From Novosphingobium subterraneum (GTDB taxonomy: Bacteria; Pseudomonadota; Alphaproteobacteria; Sphingomonadales; Sphingomonadaceae), in NCBI RefSeq assembly GCF_000807925.1, contig NZ_JRVC01000018.1, positions 1-64,000 of the forward strand: a DNA stretch of 64,000 nt, written 5' to 3'. This document shows, piece after piece, positions 7,841 to 15,710 of the stretch. Within the stretch, counting starts at the first letter, position 1, and each line of letters opens with the position of its first letter. The translations under genes were made by a program, and so were the position numbers. The notes below the pieces were generated by a model. The model did no database searches, was not told where the DNA came from, and saw only the letters and a program-made list of their open reading frames with translations.

Positions 7841-9124
7841 ATGGACAAGATCATCATCCGTGGCGGCAAGCGCCTTTCGGGAACGGTGCCGGTCTCCGGC
7901 GCCAAGAATTCGGCCCTTACGCTGCTGCCCTGCGCGCTGCTGACCGATGAGCCGGTGACCCTGCGCAACCTGCCGCGCCTGGCAGACATCGACGGCTTCC
8001 AGCACCTGATGAACCAGTTCGGGGTTTCCACGTCGATCGCAGGCGCGCGCCCCGAGGACTTCGGTCGCGTGATGACGCTGCAGGCGACCCGCCTGACGTC
8101 GTCGGTCGCGCCCTATGATCTGGTGCGCAAGATGCGCGCGTCGATCCTCGTGCTTGGCCCGATGCTGGCCCGCGCGGGCGAGGCGACGGTTTCGCTGCCG
8201 GGGGGCTGCGCCATCGGCAACCGCCCGATCGACCTGCACCTCAAGGCGCTTGAAGCACTGGGCGCGACGATCGAACTGGCTGCCGGTTACGTCCGCGCAA
8301 TTGCGCCTGACGGTGGCCTGCCCGGTGGGCGCTATTCGTTCCCCGTCGTCTCTGTCGGGGCGACCGAGAATGCGCTGATGACCGCCGTGCTGTGCAAGGG
8401 CAAGTCCACCCTGCACAATGCCGCGCGGGAGCCGGAAATCGTCGACCTGTGCAACCTGCTGGTGGCGATGGGCGCGCAGATCGAAGGCATTGGCACTTCG
8501 GACCTGACGATTCATGGCGTCGACCGCCTGCACGGCGCAACCTACATGGTCATGCCCGATCGCATCGAGGCCGGCTCCTATGCCTGCGCCGCTGCGATCA
8601 CCGGCGGCGAGGTCATGCTGCAGGGCGCTCGCATAGAGGACATGGAAGCGACCGTGCAGGCGCTGCGCGATGCCGGCGTGCACGTCGAGCCGCGCAAGGG
8701 CGGGCTGTTCGTTGCAGCGGAAGGTCCGTTGAAGCCGGTCACGCTCTCGACCGCGCCGTACCCCGGCTTTGCTACCGACATGCAGGCGCAGCTGATGGCC
8801 ATGCTGTGCCTGGCCAAGGGTTCCTCGGTGCTGACCGAGACGATCTTCGAGAACCGCTACATGCACGTTCCCGAGCTCAATCGCATGGGCGCACGGATCG
8901 AAACCAAGGGCCGCACCGCCGTGGTCCATGGCGTCGACAAGCTGACTGGCGCGGAAGTGATGGCCACGGACCTGCGCGCCTCGATGAGCCTGGTCATTGC
9001 CGGTCTTGCAGCCGAGGGCGAGACGCAGGTGCACCGCCTCTACCACCTCGACCGCGGTTATGAGCGGCTCGAAGAGAAGCTCTCGCTGCTCGGCGCCGAG
9101 ATCGATCGCGTCGGGGGCGACTGA
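7841..9124 (+). CDS. murA: UDP-N-acetylglucosamine 1-carboxyvinyltransferase
   Basis: MurA transfers enolpyruvyl from PEP to UDP-GlcNAc, the first committed step of peptidoglycan synthesis in the cytoplasm. At 427 residues it has full family length. The conserved Lys22-Asn23 pair is present ([11 protein letters not shown]), and Cys123 in [15 protein letters not shown] is the catalytic and fosfomycin-reactive cysteine. The repeated inside-out alpha/beta barrel is complete, ending in [15 protein letters not shown]. The gene is a single transcription unit facing arfB, with only 10 bases between the two stop codons. Confidence 0.97.
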   Translation: MDKIIIRGGKRLSGTVPVSGAKNSALTLLPCALLTDEPVTLRNLPRLADIDGFQHLMNQFGVSTSIAGARPEDFGRVMTLQATRLTSSVAPYDLVRKMRASILVLGPMLARAGEATVSLPGGCAIGNRPIDLHLKALEALGATIELAAGYVRAIAPDGGLPGGRYSFPVVSVGATENALMTAVLCKGKSTLHNAAREPEIVDLCNLLVAMGAQIEGIGTSDLTIHGVDRLHGATYMVMPDRIEAGSYACAAAITGGEVMLQGARIEDMEATVQALRDAGVHVEPRKGGLFVAAEGPLKPVTLSTAPYPGFATDMQAQLMAMLCLAKGSSVLTETIFENRYMHVPELNRMGARIETKGRTAVVHGVDKLTGAEVMATDLRASMSLVIAGLAAEGETQVHRLYHLDRGYERLEEKLSLLGAEIDRVGGD

Positions 9125-9134
9125 GGGGCGGCGA

Positions 9135-9548
9135 TCAATCCAGCCGGACCTTGCCGCGTCCGGCCTTTACCGCGCCCCTGATCTTCTTGCCCGCTAGCCG
9201 CTCGGTCTTGCCGACGCGGTTTAGGCGGGACTTGGCGCGCTTCTGCGGCAGGTTGCAGGCTTCGCGCAGCAGTTCTGACAGCCGCTTCCTGGCATCCTCG
9301 CGGTTCTGTTCCTGCGTGCGATAGCTGCGCGCGGTCAGCACGATCTCGCCTTTCGCGGTCATCTTGCTGCCCGCCAGCGTCTTGAGGCGGTGGAAGATCT
9401 CCGGCGGCAGGCGCAGCATGAAGACGTCGAGCCGCAGTTGCACAGCGGTTGCCACCTTGTTGACGTTCTGCCCGCCCGGCCCGGCCGAGGCGATGAAGCT
9501 CTCCTCGACCAGCGTCAGCGCATGGGCGACGAGAGCATCGGGCGACAT
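9135..9548 (-). CDS. arfB: Peptidyl-tRNA hydrolase ArfB (ribosome rescue)
   Basis: This 137-residue protein carries the class-1 release factor GGQ motif at residues 25-27 (SAGPGGQNVNKVATAV), which catalyses peptidyl-tRNA hydrolysis. The basic C-terminal tail (KKIRGAVKAGRGKVRL) is the element that ArfB/YaeJ and ICT1 insert into the empty mRNA channel of stalled ribosomes. It lacks the codon-recognition domains of RF1/RF2, as expected. The start ATG at 9548 lies one base behind the stop of the pseudouridine synthase gene, so it is the last gene of the pabBC-aat-rluA-arfB unit. Confidence 0.95.
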   Translation of the reverse strand: MSPDALVAHALTLVEESFIASAGPGGQNVNKVATAVQLRLDVFMLRLPPEIFHRLKTLAGSKMTAKGEIVLTARSYRTQEQNREDARKRLSELLREACNLPQKRAKSRLNRVGKTERLAGKKIRGAVKAGRGKVRLD

Positions 9549-9549
9549 G

Positions 9550-10233
9550 TCAGGCCTCGGTTTCCGGTTGTTCTGCTATTGGCAGCTCGAAGGCGAAGGC
9601 TGCGAAGTCGAGCGGCATCGGTGAATAGGCGTCGATCGGCGGCTTGCCTTCGCGCTTCACCACGAGTTCCGAAGCATGGAGCATCGTGCGCCAGGCAAGC
9701 TTCCCGTCACCATAAATCGGATCGCCGACAAGCGCGTGGCCCAGCCCCGCAAGTGCGTGGATGCGGATCTGGTGGGTGCGCCCGGTTTCGGGGCGAAATT
9801 CGACCAGCGTCATGCCCGGCTTGCGCGACAGCACCTTCCAGTGCGTGACGGCGGGCTTGCCCTTCCTGGCCGGGATCATGCGCCAGCCCTTTTCGGCTGA
9901 GCTGATCTTGGACAGGGCGAGTTCGATCGTGCCGCTTTCGCCCTGCACTTCGCCGGCAACGATGCCGAGATAGACTTTCTCCACCTCGCGCGCTTCGAAG
10001 GCGGCCGAAAAGCGCTTCAGTGCCTTGGGATTGCGAGCGAGGAGCAGGCAGCCGGAGGTATCCTGATCAAGCCGGTGGACAGGTTGCGGTTCGCGCTGGA
10101 AGCCGAAGCGCAAGGCGTCGAGATGGTTCTCGAGACTGTCGCCACCGGCGCGCGGAGGATCGAGCGGCAATCCTGCCGGCTTGTCGATCACCAGCGCTTC
10201 ACCGTCTTCGAACAGGATGGAAAAGTCGATCAC
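9550..10233 (-). CDS. RluA-family RNA pseudouridine synthase
   Basis: The 227-residue protein has the RluA catalytic motif HRLDQDTSGCLLLARN, with the catalytic Asp, followed by ETGRTHQIRIHALAGLGHALVGD, both diagnostic of the family. The start is the GTG at 10233, which overlaps the TGA of the aminotransferase gene as GTGA and follows AAAGGCGG. The open frame extends 46 codons further upstream, but that part lies inside the aminotransferase gene and has no family resemblance. There is no N-terminal S4 domain. The target uridine, in tRNA or rRNA, cannot be told from sequence. Confidence 0.93.
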   Translation of the reverse strand: MIDFSILFEDGEALVIDKPAGLPLDPPRAGGDSLENHLDALRFGFQREPQPVHRLDQDTSGCLLLARNPKALKRFSAAFEAREVEKVYLGIVAGEVQGESGTIELALSKISSAEKGWRMIPARKGKPAVTHWKVLSRKPGMTLVEFRPETGRTHQIRIHALAGLGHALVGDPIYGDGKLAWRTMLHASELVVKREGKPPIDAYSPMPLDFAAFAFELPIAEQPETEA

Positions 10234-11399
10234 GCTACCGCCTTTGCTATACGCCGCAGCGCTGCCTCGAGTTTTGCCTCGTCCGCCGCGAAGCTGATAC
10301 GGAAGCCGTCCTTGCCGCCGAATGCCGAGGCAGGGACGACTGCCACGCCGCTTTCGAGCAGGTGGAGGCACAGTGCTTCGTCATCTCCGAAACGCGCCAT
10401 CAGCGGGGTGGCATCGACCATGCAATAAAATGCGCCGTCTGGGATCGGGGTGGACAGGCCGGGTATCGCGTTGATGCTGGCACAGACCATGTCCCGCCGC
10501 GCGCGGAAGCGTTCGCGCCAGTCTAGCAGAAACTCCTGCGGGCCTTCGAACGCGGCGACGGCGGCTGCCTGGGAGATCGAGGCCGGGTTGCCCGATGAGT
10601 GCGACTGCAGGCGCCCCATCGCGCCGATGAGCCAAGCCGGGCCCGCCGAAACGCCGATGCGGAAGCCGGTCATCGCGTGGCTCTTGGATACGCCGGAAAC
10701 AGTCAGGATGCGGTCGGCAAGGTCCGGGCGTTCCACCGCCAGCGTGGCATGGAGGCCCTCGCCATAGCGCAGCGGCGCATAGATATCGTCGCTCATCACC
10801 AGCACACGCGGGTGGCGGCGCAGGACTTCGCCCAGCGCGCGCAGTTCCTCGGCCGGGTAGGTCGCGCCGGTCGGGTTGCCGGGGCTGTTGAGCAGCAGCC
10901 AGCGGGTGGCGGGCGTGATCGCCGCTTCAAGCTGGGCAGCGGTGATGCGGAATCCGCCTGCGGCATCGGTCGGCAGGTCCAAGACTTCGGCGCCGGCAAA
11001 GCGCACGATTTCGGGATAACTCACCCACCACGGGGAGGGGATCAGCACTTCGTCGCCCGGATCGAGCGTGGCGAGCAGGGCGTGGAAGATCGCCTGCTTG
11101 CCGCCTGCGCTGACGATGATCTGCGAGGGCGGAACTGCGATGCCAAGGTCGCGCTTGAAATGCAGCGCGGCGGCCTCGCGCAACCGCTGCGTGCCGACGA
11201 CGGCGGTATATTTCGTGTCGCCTGCGTCGAGCGCGTCCTTGGCGGCCTCTACGACGTGGGCGGGCGTGGCGAAGTCTGGCTCGCCCACCGAGAGCGAGAT
11301 CACGTCGCGGCCTTCGGCGCGAAGCTGGATGGCGCGGTCGGTGATGGCGGTGGTGCGCGATGGCGCGATGCGCGCGAGGGCTTTTGATAGCTGGGTCAT
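10230..11399 (-). CDS. Class I pyridoxal-phosphate aminotransferase (aspartate aminotransferase type)
   Basis: This 389-residue fold-type I enzyme has the PLP lysine at about residue 239 in SGVSKSHAMTGFRIG, the NSPGNPTGATYPAEEL asparagine motif at 171-186, and SDDIYAPL with the aspartate that contacts the PLP nitrogen. The sequence around SVGEPDF and TKYTAVVGTQRLREA resembles the Ib aspartate/prephenate aminotransferase group of alphaproteobacteria. It starts 5 bases behind pabBC and its stop overlaps the GTG of the pseudouridine synthase gene. Aspartate is the most likely amino donor. Activity toward prephenate or aromatic keto acids is possible and cannot be excluded. Confidence 0.93.
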   Translation of the reverse strand: MTQLSKALARIAPSRTTAITDRAIQLRAEGRDVISLSVGEPDFATPAHVVEAAKDALDAGDTKYTAVVGTQRLREAAALHFKRDLGIAVPPSQIIVSAGGKQAIFHALLATLDPGDEVLIPSPWWVSYPEIVRFAGAEVLDLPTDAAGGFRITAAQLEAAITPATRWLLLNSPGNPTGATYPAEELRALGEVLRRHPRVLVMSDDIYAPLRYGEGLHATLAVERPDLADRILTVSGVSKSHAMTGFRIGVSAGPAWLIGAMGRLQSHSSGNPASISQAAAVAAFEGPQEFLLDWRERFRARRDMVCASINAIPGLSTPIPDGAFYCMVDATPLMARFGDDEALCLHLLESGVAVVPASAFGGKDGFRISFAADEAKLEAALRRIAKAVA

Positions 11400-11404
11400 G
11401 AGAG

Positions 11405-13174
11405 TCAGGAGCCGAGCAGGCGCGCCGGGATCAACCCGCGCAGGGCGTTGCCGACGAGGAAGCCGCCTGCGAGATCGTCAAGCGTCAGGTCAGCCTCGAC
11501 GGCCCGTCCGGCCTCGATCAGCGAGCGGCGTAGCACGCCCGGCAGCAGGCCGAGGTCGGCGCGCGGGGTGAGCAGCTTGCCATCGCGTTCGACGAACAGG
11601 TTGGTGAAGGTGCCCTCAGTGAGCAGGCCATCATCGCGCAGGAACAATGCCTCGCCGGCCCCGGACTTGTTCGCGGCAGCCAGGCCTGCTTCGTAGAAGC
11701 CGCGGTCGGTAGTCTTGTGGCGCAGGCGCCAGTCTCCGTCCGAAACCGGCAGCGGCAGGACTGCGCAAGTCAGGCTTTCTAGCGGCGCGGGCATGTCACT
11801 GGCATCGAGCGCATGGGCACCGCCCCTGGAGGCCACCAGCCGCACCTTGGACGGCTTGTCGAGATCGAAGCACAACGCATGGATCGCATTGCGCACGGCG
11901 TGGCGATCGAAGCTGAAGCCCAAGGCCAGTGCGCTCGCGTTCATGCGTTCGAGGTGCAGTTCGAGCAGTTCGATGCCCTTGGCGGGATCGAAGGCCATCG
12001 TTTCGATCAGGTCGGCATGGCCGGCAGACAAGCGCAAGAAATTCCCCTTCACCACGCATTCGCGCCATTCGCCGATCATTGCGGAATCGGCGACCACGGC
12101 CGAGCCCACGCCCATCACGGCGCGACCATCGGGCGAGAGGCGCACCGTGCGGATTGCCACATTGAACGCGGCATCGCCAGAGGGGTCTATCCGTCCGATC
12201 GAACCGCAATAAGCCCCGCGCGCATCACGCTCTGCCTGGTGGATGATCTCCATGGCGCGGATCTTGGGCGCGCCGGTGATCGATCCGCAGGGGAAGATGG
12301 CGCGCAGGAGGCTGCGCACGTCCTGGCCAGAATCCAACTCTGCCCGAACTGTCGTGACCATCTGGTGAACTGTGGGGTAACTCTCGATGGCAAACGGGGC
12401 TTCGACACGGACCGAACCGGGGCGCGAAACGCGCGACAGATCGTTGCGCATGAGATCCACGATCATCAGGTTCTCGGCGCGATCCTTAACGCTGGCCGAG
12501 AGGTCCGCCTTGAACCGCGCGTCCTCTTCCGGGGTGCTCCCTCGCGGAGCCGTGCCCTTCATTGGGCGGACGCGGGCTTCCCCGCCCGAGAGCTTGAAGA
12601 ACAGTTCGGGCGAGAACGAGAGGTGCCAGTGCGCGCCGTCCCAGATCACGCCGCCATAGCCTGCCCGGGCATCGCGGCGGACATCGGCATAGATCGCCAG
12701 CGGATCGCCGTCCCACGTGCCGGCGAGCGGGAAGGTGAGGTTGGCCTGGTAGATGTCTCCGGCGCGGATCGCTTCCTGCACCTGGGCAAAGGCCTTGGCA
12801 TAGCCACCGGAAGAGATGGCCGCGCCCATCGGGCCGAGCCTGCCGGAGTCCGTGGCGGTTGCGGCGAGCCAGCGTTCGACGGCGGCGCTGGCCATGCGCG
12901 TGACCTTCCCGAACCGGGCGAACCACACCAGCGGGCCTGCCGCGCCGGTGCGCTCTGCCGCCAGAGGGGCGAGGCGCGGTTCGAGCGCCAGCCCGGCCTC
13001 GTAGGCAAGGTAGCCCGCCCAATCGCCCGGTGTGGCGGCGATCTGCGCCAGCGCGGCCTCGACTTCATCGGCCCGGCGCGCAACGACGAGTTCGCGCACG
13101 TCCTCATAGAGGCGTGCGTCGCTGGCGCCTTCGGTTCGGGCATCGTCGAGCAGGATGAAGGGGGCGCGGGTCAT
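11405..13174 (-). CDS. pabB: Aminodeoxychorismate synthase component I fused to aminodeoxychorismate lyase
   Basis: The 589-residue protein combines two folate-pathway activities. Residues 1 to about 370 are a chorismate-binding PabB domain with PMKGTAPRG (the catalytic lysine of the PIKGT motif) and FPCGSITGAPKIRAMEII. Residues of about 385-589 are a class IV PLP aminotransferase domain (PabC) with the probable PLP lysine in RHKTTDRGFYEAG and LLTEGTFTNLFVERDGKLLTP further on. Together they would convert chorismate and ammonia to p-aminobenzoate. The PabA glutaminase is not in the window. The gene heads a tight minus-strand unit with the aminotransferase, pseudouridine synthase and arfB. Fused PabB-PabC proteins are known in many proteobacteria. 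Confidence 0.95.
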   Translation of the reverse strand: MTRAPFILLDDARTEGASDARLYEDVRELVVARRADEVEAALAQIAATPGDWAGYLAYEAGLALEPRLAPLAAERTGAAGPLVWFARFGKVTRMASAAVERWLAATATDSGRLGPMGAAISSGGYAKAFAQVQEAIRAGDIYQANLTFPLAGTWDGDPLAIYADVRRDARAGYGGVIWDGAHWHLSFSPELFFKLSGGEARVRPMKGTAPRGSTPEEDARFKADLSASVKDRAENLMIVDLMRNDLSRVSRPGSVRVEAPFAIESYPTVHQMVTTVRAELDSGQDVRSLLRAIFPCGSITGAPKIRAMEIIHQAERDARGAYCGSIGRIDPSGDAAFNVAIRTVRLSPDGRAVMGVGSAVVADSAMIGEWRECVVKGNFLRLSAGHADLIETMAFDPAKGIELLELHLERMNASALALGFSFDRHAVRNAIHALCFDLDKPSKVRLVASRGGAHALDASDMPAPLESLTCAVLPLPVSDGDWRLRHKTTDRGFYEAGLAAANKSGAGEALFLRDDGLLTEGTFTNLFVERDGKLLTPRADLGLLPGVLRRSLIEAGRAVEADLTLDDLAGGFLVGNALRGLIPARLLGS

Positions 13175-13292
13175 GGGCGGGTCATTGTCTCTGGCGAGCG
13201 CGCTCTAGCCGTTCCCCGCTCCGGATGCAAAAACCCCTCGCAAGGGGCGCGGCTGCGTCTTAGTCTCGAGCCAAATCGATGGGGTGCTGTGC

Positions 13293-14867
13293 ATGGACGA
13301 TATCTACCTTGGCCTCGGTTCCAACGGCGAACGGCAGGTGCTGCGCCTTGGCCGCGCCAACCGCCACGGCCTGATCGCGGGGGCGACCGGCACCGGCAAG
13401 ACGGTGACGCTGCAGGGCATTGCCGAACAGTTCTCGGCGCGAGGCGTACCCGTGTTCATGGCCGACGTGAAAGGCGACCTTGCGGGCATCGCCATGCCCG
13501 GAAGCCCGACCTTCAAGCACGCCGCTTTCCTCGAATCGCGCGCCAAGGAACTGGGCATCGAGGACTACGCCTATTCCGACAATCCGGCAGTGTTCTGGGA
13601 CCTCTATGGCGAATCTGGCCACCCCATCCGCACAACGATCTCGGAAATGGGCCCGCTGCTGCTGGCGCGGCTGATGGGCCTCAATGAGACGCAGGAAGGC
13701 GTGCTCAACATCGCCTTCCGCTATGCCGATGACAACGGACTGCTGCTGATCGACCTGCCCGATCTGCAATCGGTGCTGATGGCCTGCGCCGAGAACGCCA
13801 GTGCGCTTGCCACGCGTTACGGCAATGTCTCCAAGGCCAGCGTCGGCACGATCCAGCGCCAGTTGCTGGCGTTCGAAAGCCAGGGCGCGGACCGCTTCTT
13901 CGGCGAACCCGCGTTCGAGGTGCACGATTTCCTCAAGGTGGACGAACAGGGGCGCGGCATGGTCAACGTGCTCGCCGCTGACAAGCTGATGCAGAGCCCC
14001 AAGCTCTATGCCACATTCCTGCTGTGGCTGCTGTCCGAACTGTTCGAGGCGCTGCCCGAAGTGGGCGATCCGGAAAAGCCGTGCCTGGTGTTCTTCTTCG
14101 ACGAGGCGCACCTGTTGTTCGACGATGCCCCGCAGGCGCTGATGGAGAAGGTGGAGCAGGTGGTGCGCCTGATCCGCTCGAAGGGCGTGGGCGTCTATTT
14201 CGTCACGCAGAACCCGATCGACATTCCGGAGAAGATCGCAGGCCAGCTCGGCAACCGCGTGCAGCACGCCCTGCGCGCCTTCACGCCCCGCGACCAGAAG
14301 GCGATCCGCGCGGCGGCCGAGACGTTCCGCATCAACAAGGACCTCGATGTCGAGACGGTCATCACGGAGCTGAAAGTCGGCGAGGCGCTGGTCTCGACGC
14401 TGGACGATGACGGCGCGCCTTCGGTGGTGCAGCGCACCCTGATCGCCCCGCCGCGCTCGCGCCTTGGGCCGCTGACCCCAAAGGAGCGCACGGTGATCCA
14501 GTCGGTCAGCCCGTTCGATGGCAAGTACGATACTGCGGTGAACCGCGAATCCGCCGCCGAAGTGCTGGCGCAGAAAGCGGCTGACGCGGCAGCGGCGGCA
14601 CAGCAGGTGGAGGAGCAGGGCGAAGAGGCCCAACGCGCCTCGCCGCGCCGGACGACGACGATGTGGGAACGCGCGGGCAAGGCCGCAGCGGGCGCAGTCG
14701 CCTCATCCGCAGGCGCAGTGATCGCCGCCAGCATCACCGGCAAGAAATCCCGCGCGGCGCCGGTGGCTTCGGGCGTGACCGCGATGGTCGGCTCGATCGC
14801 GACGTCGATTGGCGGCGAGGCCCTGGGCCGTTTCGCGCGGGGGATTCTGGGTGGGTTGTTGCGTTAG
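13293..14867 (+). CDS. HerA-like ATPase (DUF853 family)
   Basis: The 524-residue P-loop ATPase has Walker [14 protein letters not shown] near residue 35 and Walker [15 protein letters not shown] near residue 265. This is the layout of the HerA/FtsK-like DUF853 proteins. A segment with [32 protein letters not shown] resembles sensor motifs of that family. The C-terminal part is rich in Ala, Gly and Glu with a short coiled-coil ([19 protein letters not shown]) and a glycine-rich hydrophobic tail. The ATG at 13293 was chosen; an in-frame GTG at 13284 is possible, and no clear ribosome binding site decides. Family members are annotated as helicase-like, but their cellular role is not established. 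It forms its own transcription unit divergent from pabBC. Confidence 0.9.
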   Translation: MDDIYLGLGSNGERQVLRLGRANRHGLIAGATGTGKTVTLQGIAEQFSARGVPVFMADVKGDLAGIAMPGSPTFKHAAFLESRAKELGIEDYAYSDNPAVFWDLYGESGHPIRTTISEMGPLLLARLMGLNETQEGVLNIAFRYADDNGLLLIDLPDLQSVLMACAENASALATRYGNVSKASVGTIQRQLLAFESQGADRFFGEPAFEVHDFLKVDEQGRGMVNVLAADKLMQSPKLYATFLLWLLSELFEALPEVGDPEKPCLVFFFDEAHLLFDDAPQALMEKVEQVVRLIRSKGVGVYFVTQNPIDIPEKIAGQLGNRVQHALRAFTPRDQKAIRAAAETFRINKDLDVETVITELKVGEALVSTLDDDGAPSVVQRTLIAPPRSRLGPLTPKERTVIQSVSPFDGKYDTAVNRESAAEVLAQKAADAAAAAQQVEEQGEEAQRASPRRTTTMWERAGKAAAGAVASSAGAVIAASITGKKSRAAPVASGVTAMVGSIATSIGGEALGRFARGILGGLLR

Positions 14868-15000
14868 GGCTTGGACTGCTTGGGCAATTGCGGCTTGGCC
14901 GAGTTGGCAGTTATCCGCCACTTTGCGGTGGAAGGAGACTTTCGGGATACGACGCCATTCAGGACATTGACCCCTACTGCTGAAAACGTCAGTCAGAGCT

Positions 15001-15312
15001 ATGAACGCTGAAATCGAAGATGCTTTCGCAGCCCTCTCCGTACGAGCAAAAATCGCCGTCCTGGCTCGCGCTATCCACATGGAAACAATCCATAATCGGG
15101 ATCAACCAGAAAGTGCTGAGCGGCTCTACCGTTCGAGTGAGTTCATACATCGATTGGTCGGGTTCATTATGTCGCTGGCCTATCGGCCTGAGGATTTCCA
15201 ACGTGATGCGACTTGGGCGAGCAAGACTCTAGTCGAAGGCGTGGCAGTTCACGGCCAACCATATTTGGCAAAGTTGCACGATTGGATTGTGGAAGTTCGT
15301 ATGGTTTCTTGA
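15001..15312 (+). CDS. Small hypothetical protein
   Basis: This 103-residue protein is predicted soluble and helical, with no signal peptide or membrane segment. I do not recognise a family. Its base composition is lower in GC than the flanking genes, with many AT-ending codons, which suggests acquisition. The ribosome binding site is poor (CAGAGCT before the ATG). It sits alone between the HerA-like gene and a block of intergenic repeats. The other small orphan in this window (36434-36790) has the same kind of setting. It could be an immunity or cargo gene, but nothing in the sequence proves that. Confidence 0.5.
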   Translation: MNAEIEDAFAALSVRAKIAVLARAIHMETIHNRDQPESAERLYRSSEFIHRLVGFIMSLAYRPEDFQRDATWASKTLVEGVAVHGQPYLAKLHDWIVEVRMVS

Positions 15313-15360
15313 GGTCAATTTCCCACCCCAAAACAGTCAACATGCTCCCAGCATTGAGGA

Positions 15361-15460
15361 CCCAAAACCCGTCGTCCCGGACTTGATCCGGGACCTGGCT
15401 TTTCTTCTTCAGTGTTTGGCCAGAAAGAAGCCCAGCCCCGTGTCGAGCACGGGGCGACGG
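15361..15460 (+). repeat. Dispersed two-hairpin repeat, copy 1
   Basis: The element begins CCCAAAACCCGTCGTCCC and contains two palindromes: TCCCGGACTTGATCCGGGA near its left end and GCCCCGTGTCGAGCACGGGGC near its right end, separated by a GGCTTTTCTTCTTCAG linker. A near-identical copy lies inverted at 36296-36400. The same inner palindrome also occurs twice at 45486-45583. It resembles the REP/palindromic intergenic elements of sphingomonads. It does not encode protein. Confidence 0.8.
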
Positions 15461-15705
15461 TTAGTATGTTTGGCAGTTGTTTGCGCTGCCCAGCTTTTCG
15501 TCATTGCGAGCCGCCGCAGGCGGAGAAGCAATCCAGTGCGGTTTGTACCAAGCCGCAATGATCGTGACCCACAACGCCCCTCCCCCTTGAGGGGGAGGTT
15601 GGGTGGGGGTGTACCACGGCGGCTGTGGACGCTCGGCTTTGCCTCGCTCCCCACCCCCGAACCCTCCCCGCCGGGGAGGGGAGATGAGACGGCGTTGTCG
15701 ACTGT
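15461..15705. repeat. Composite block of other short intergenic repeats
   Basis: No gene is seen here. From about 15499 to 15535 the sequence CGTCATTGCGAG...GAAGCAATCCAG has the form of a repeat widespread in alphaproteobacterial intergenic DNA. At 15577-15611 CTCCCCCTTGAGGGGGAG is a hairpin followed by TTGGGTGGGGGTG. At about 15652-15682 a second palindrome, CCCTCCCCGCCGGGGAGGG, lies just before the end of the M1 peptidase gene and may serve as its terminator. The block together with copy 1 looks like a site where repeats accumulate. Confidence 0.6.
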
Positions 15706-15710
15706 CCGGA

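Noticed and set aside
15361..15705. CRISPR array in the repeat-rich gap
   Set aside because: The repeats are palindromic, of different kinds and not regularly spaced with unique spacers, and no cas gene is near.
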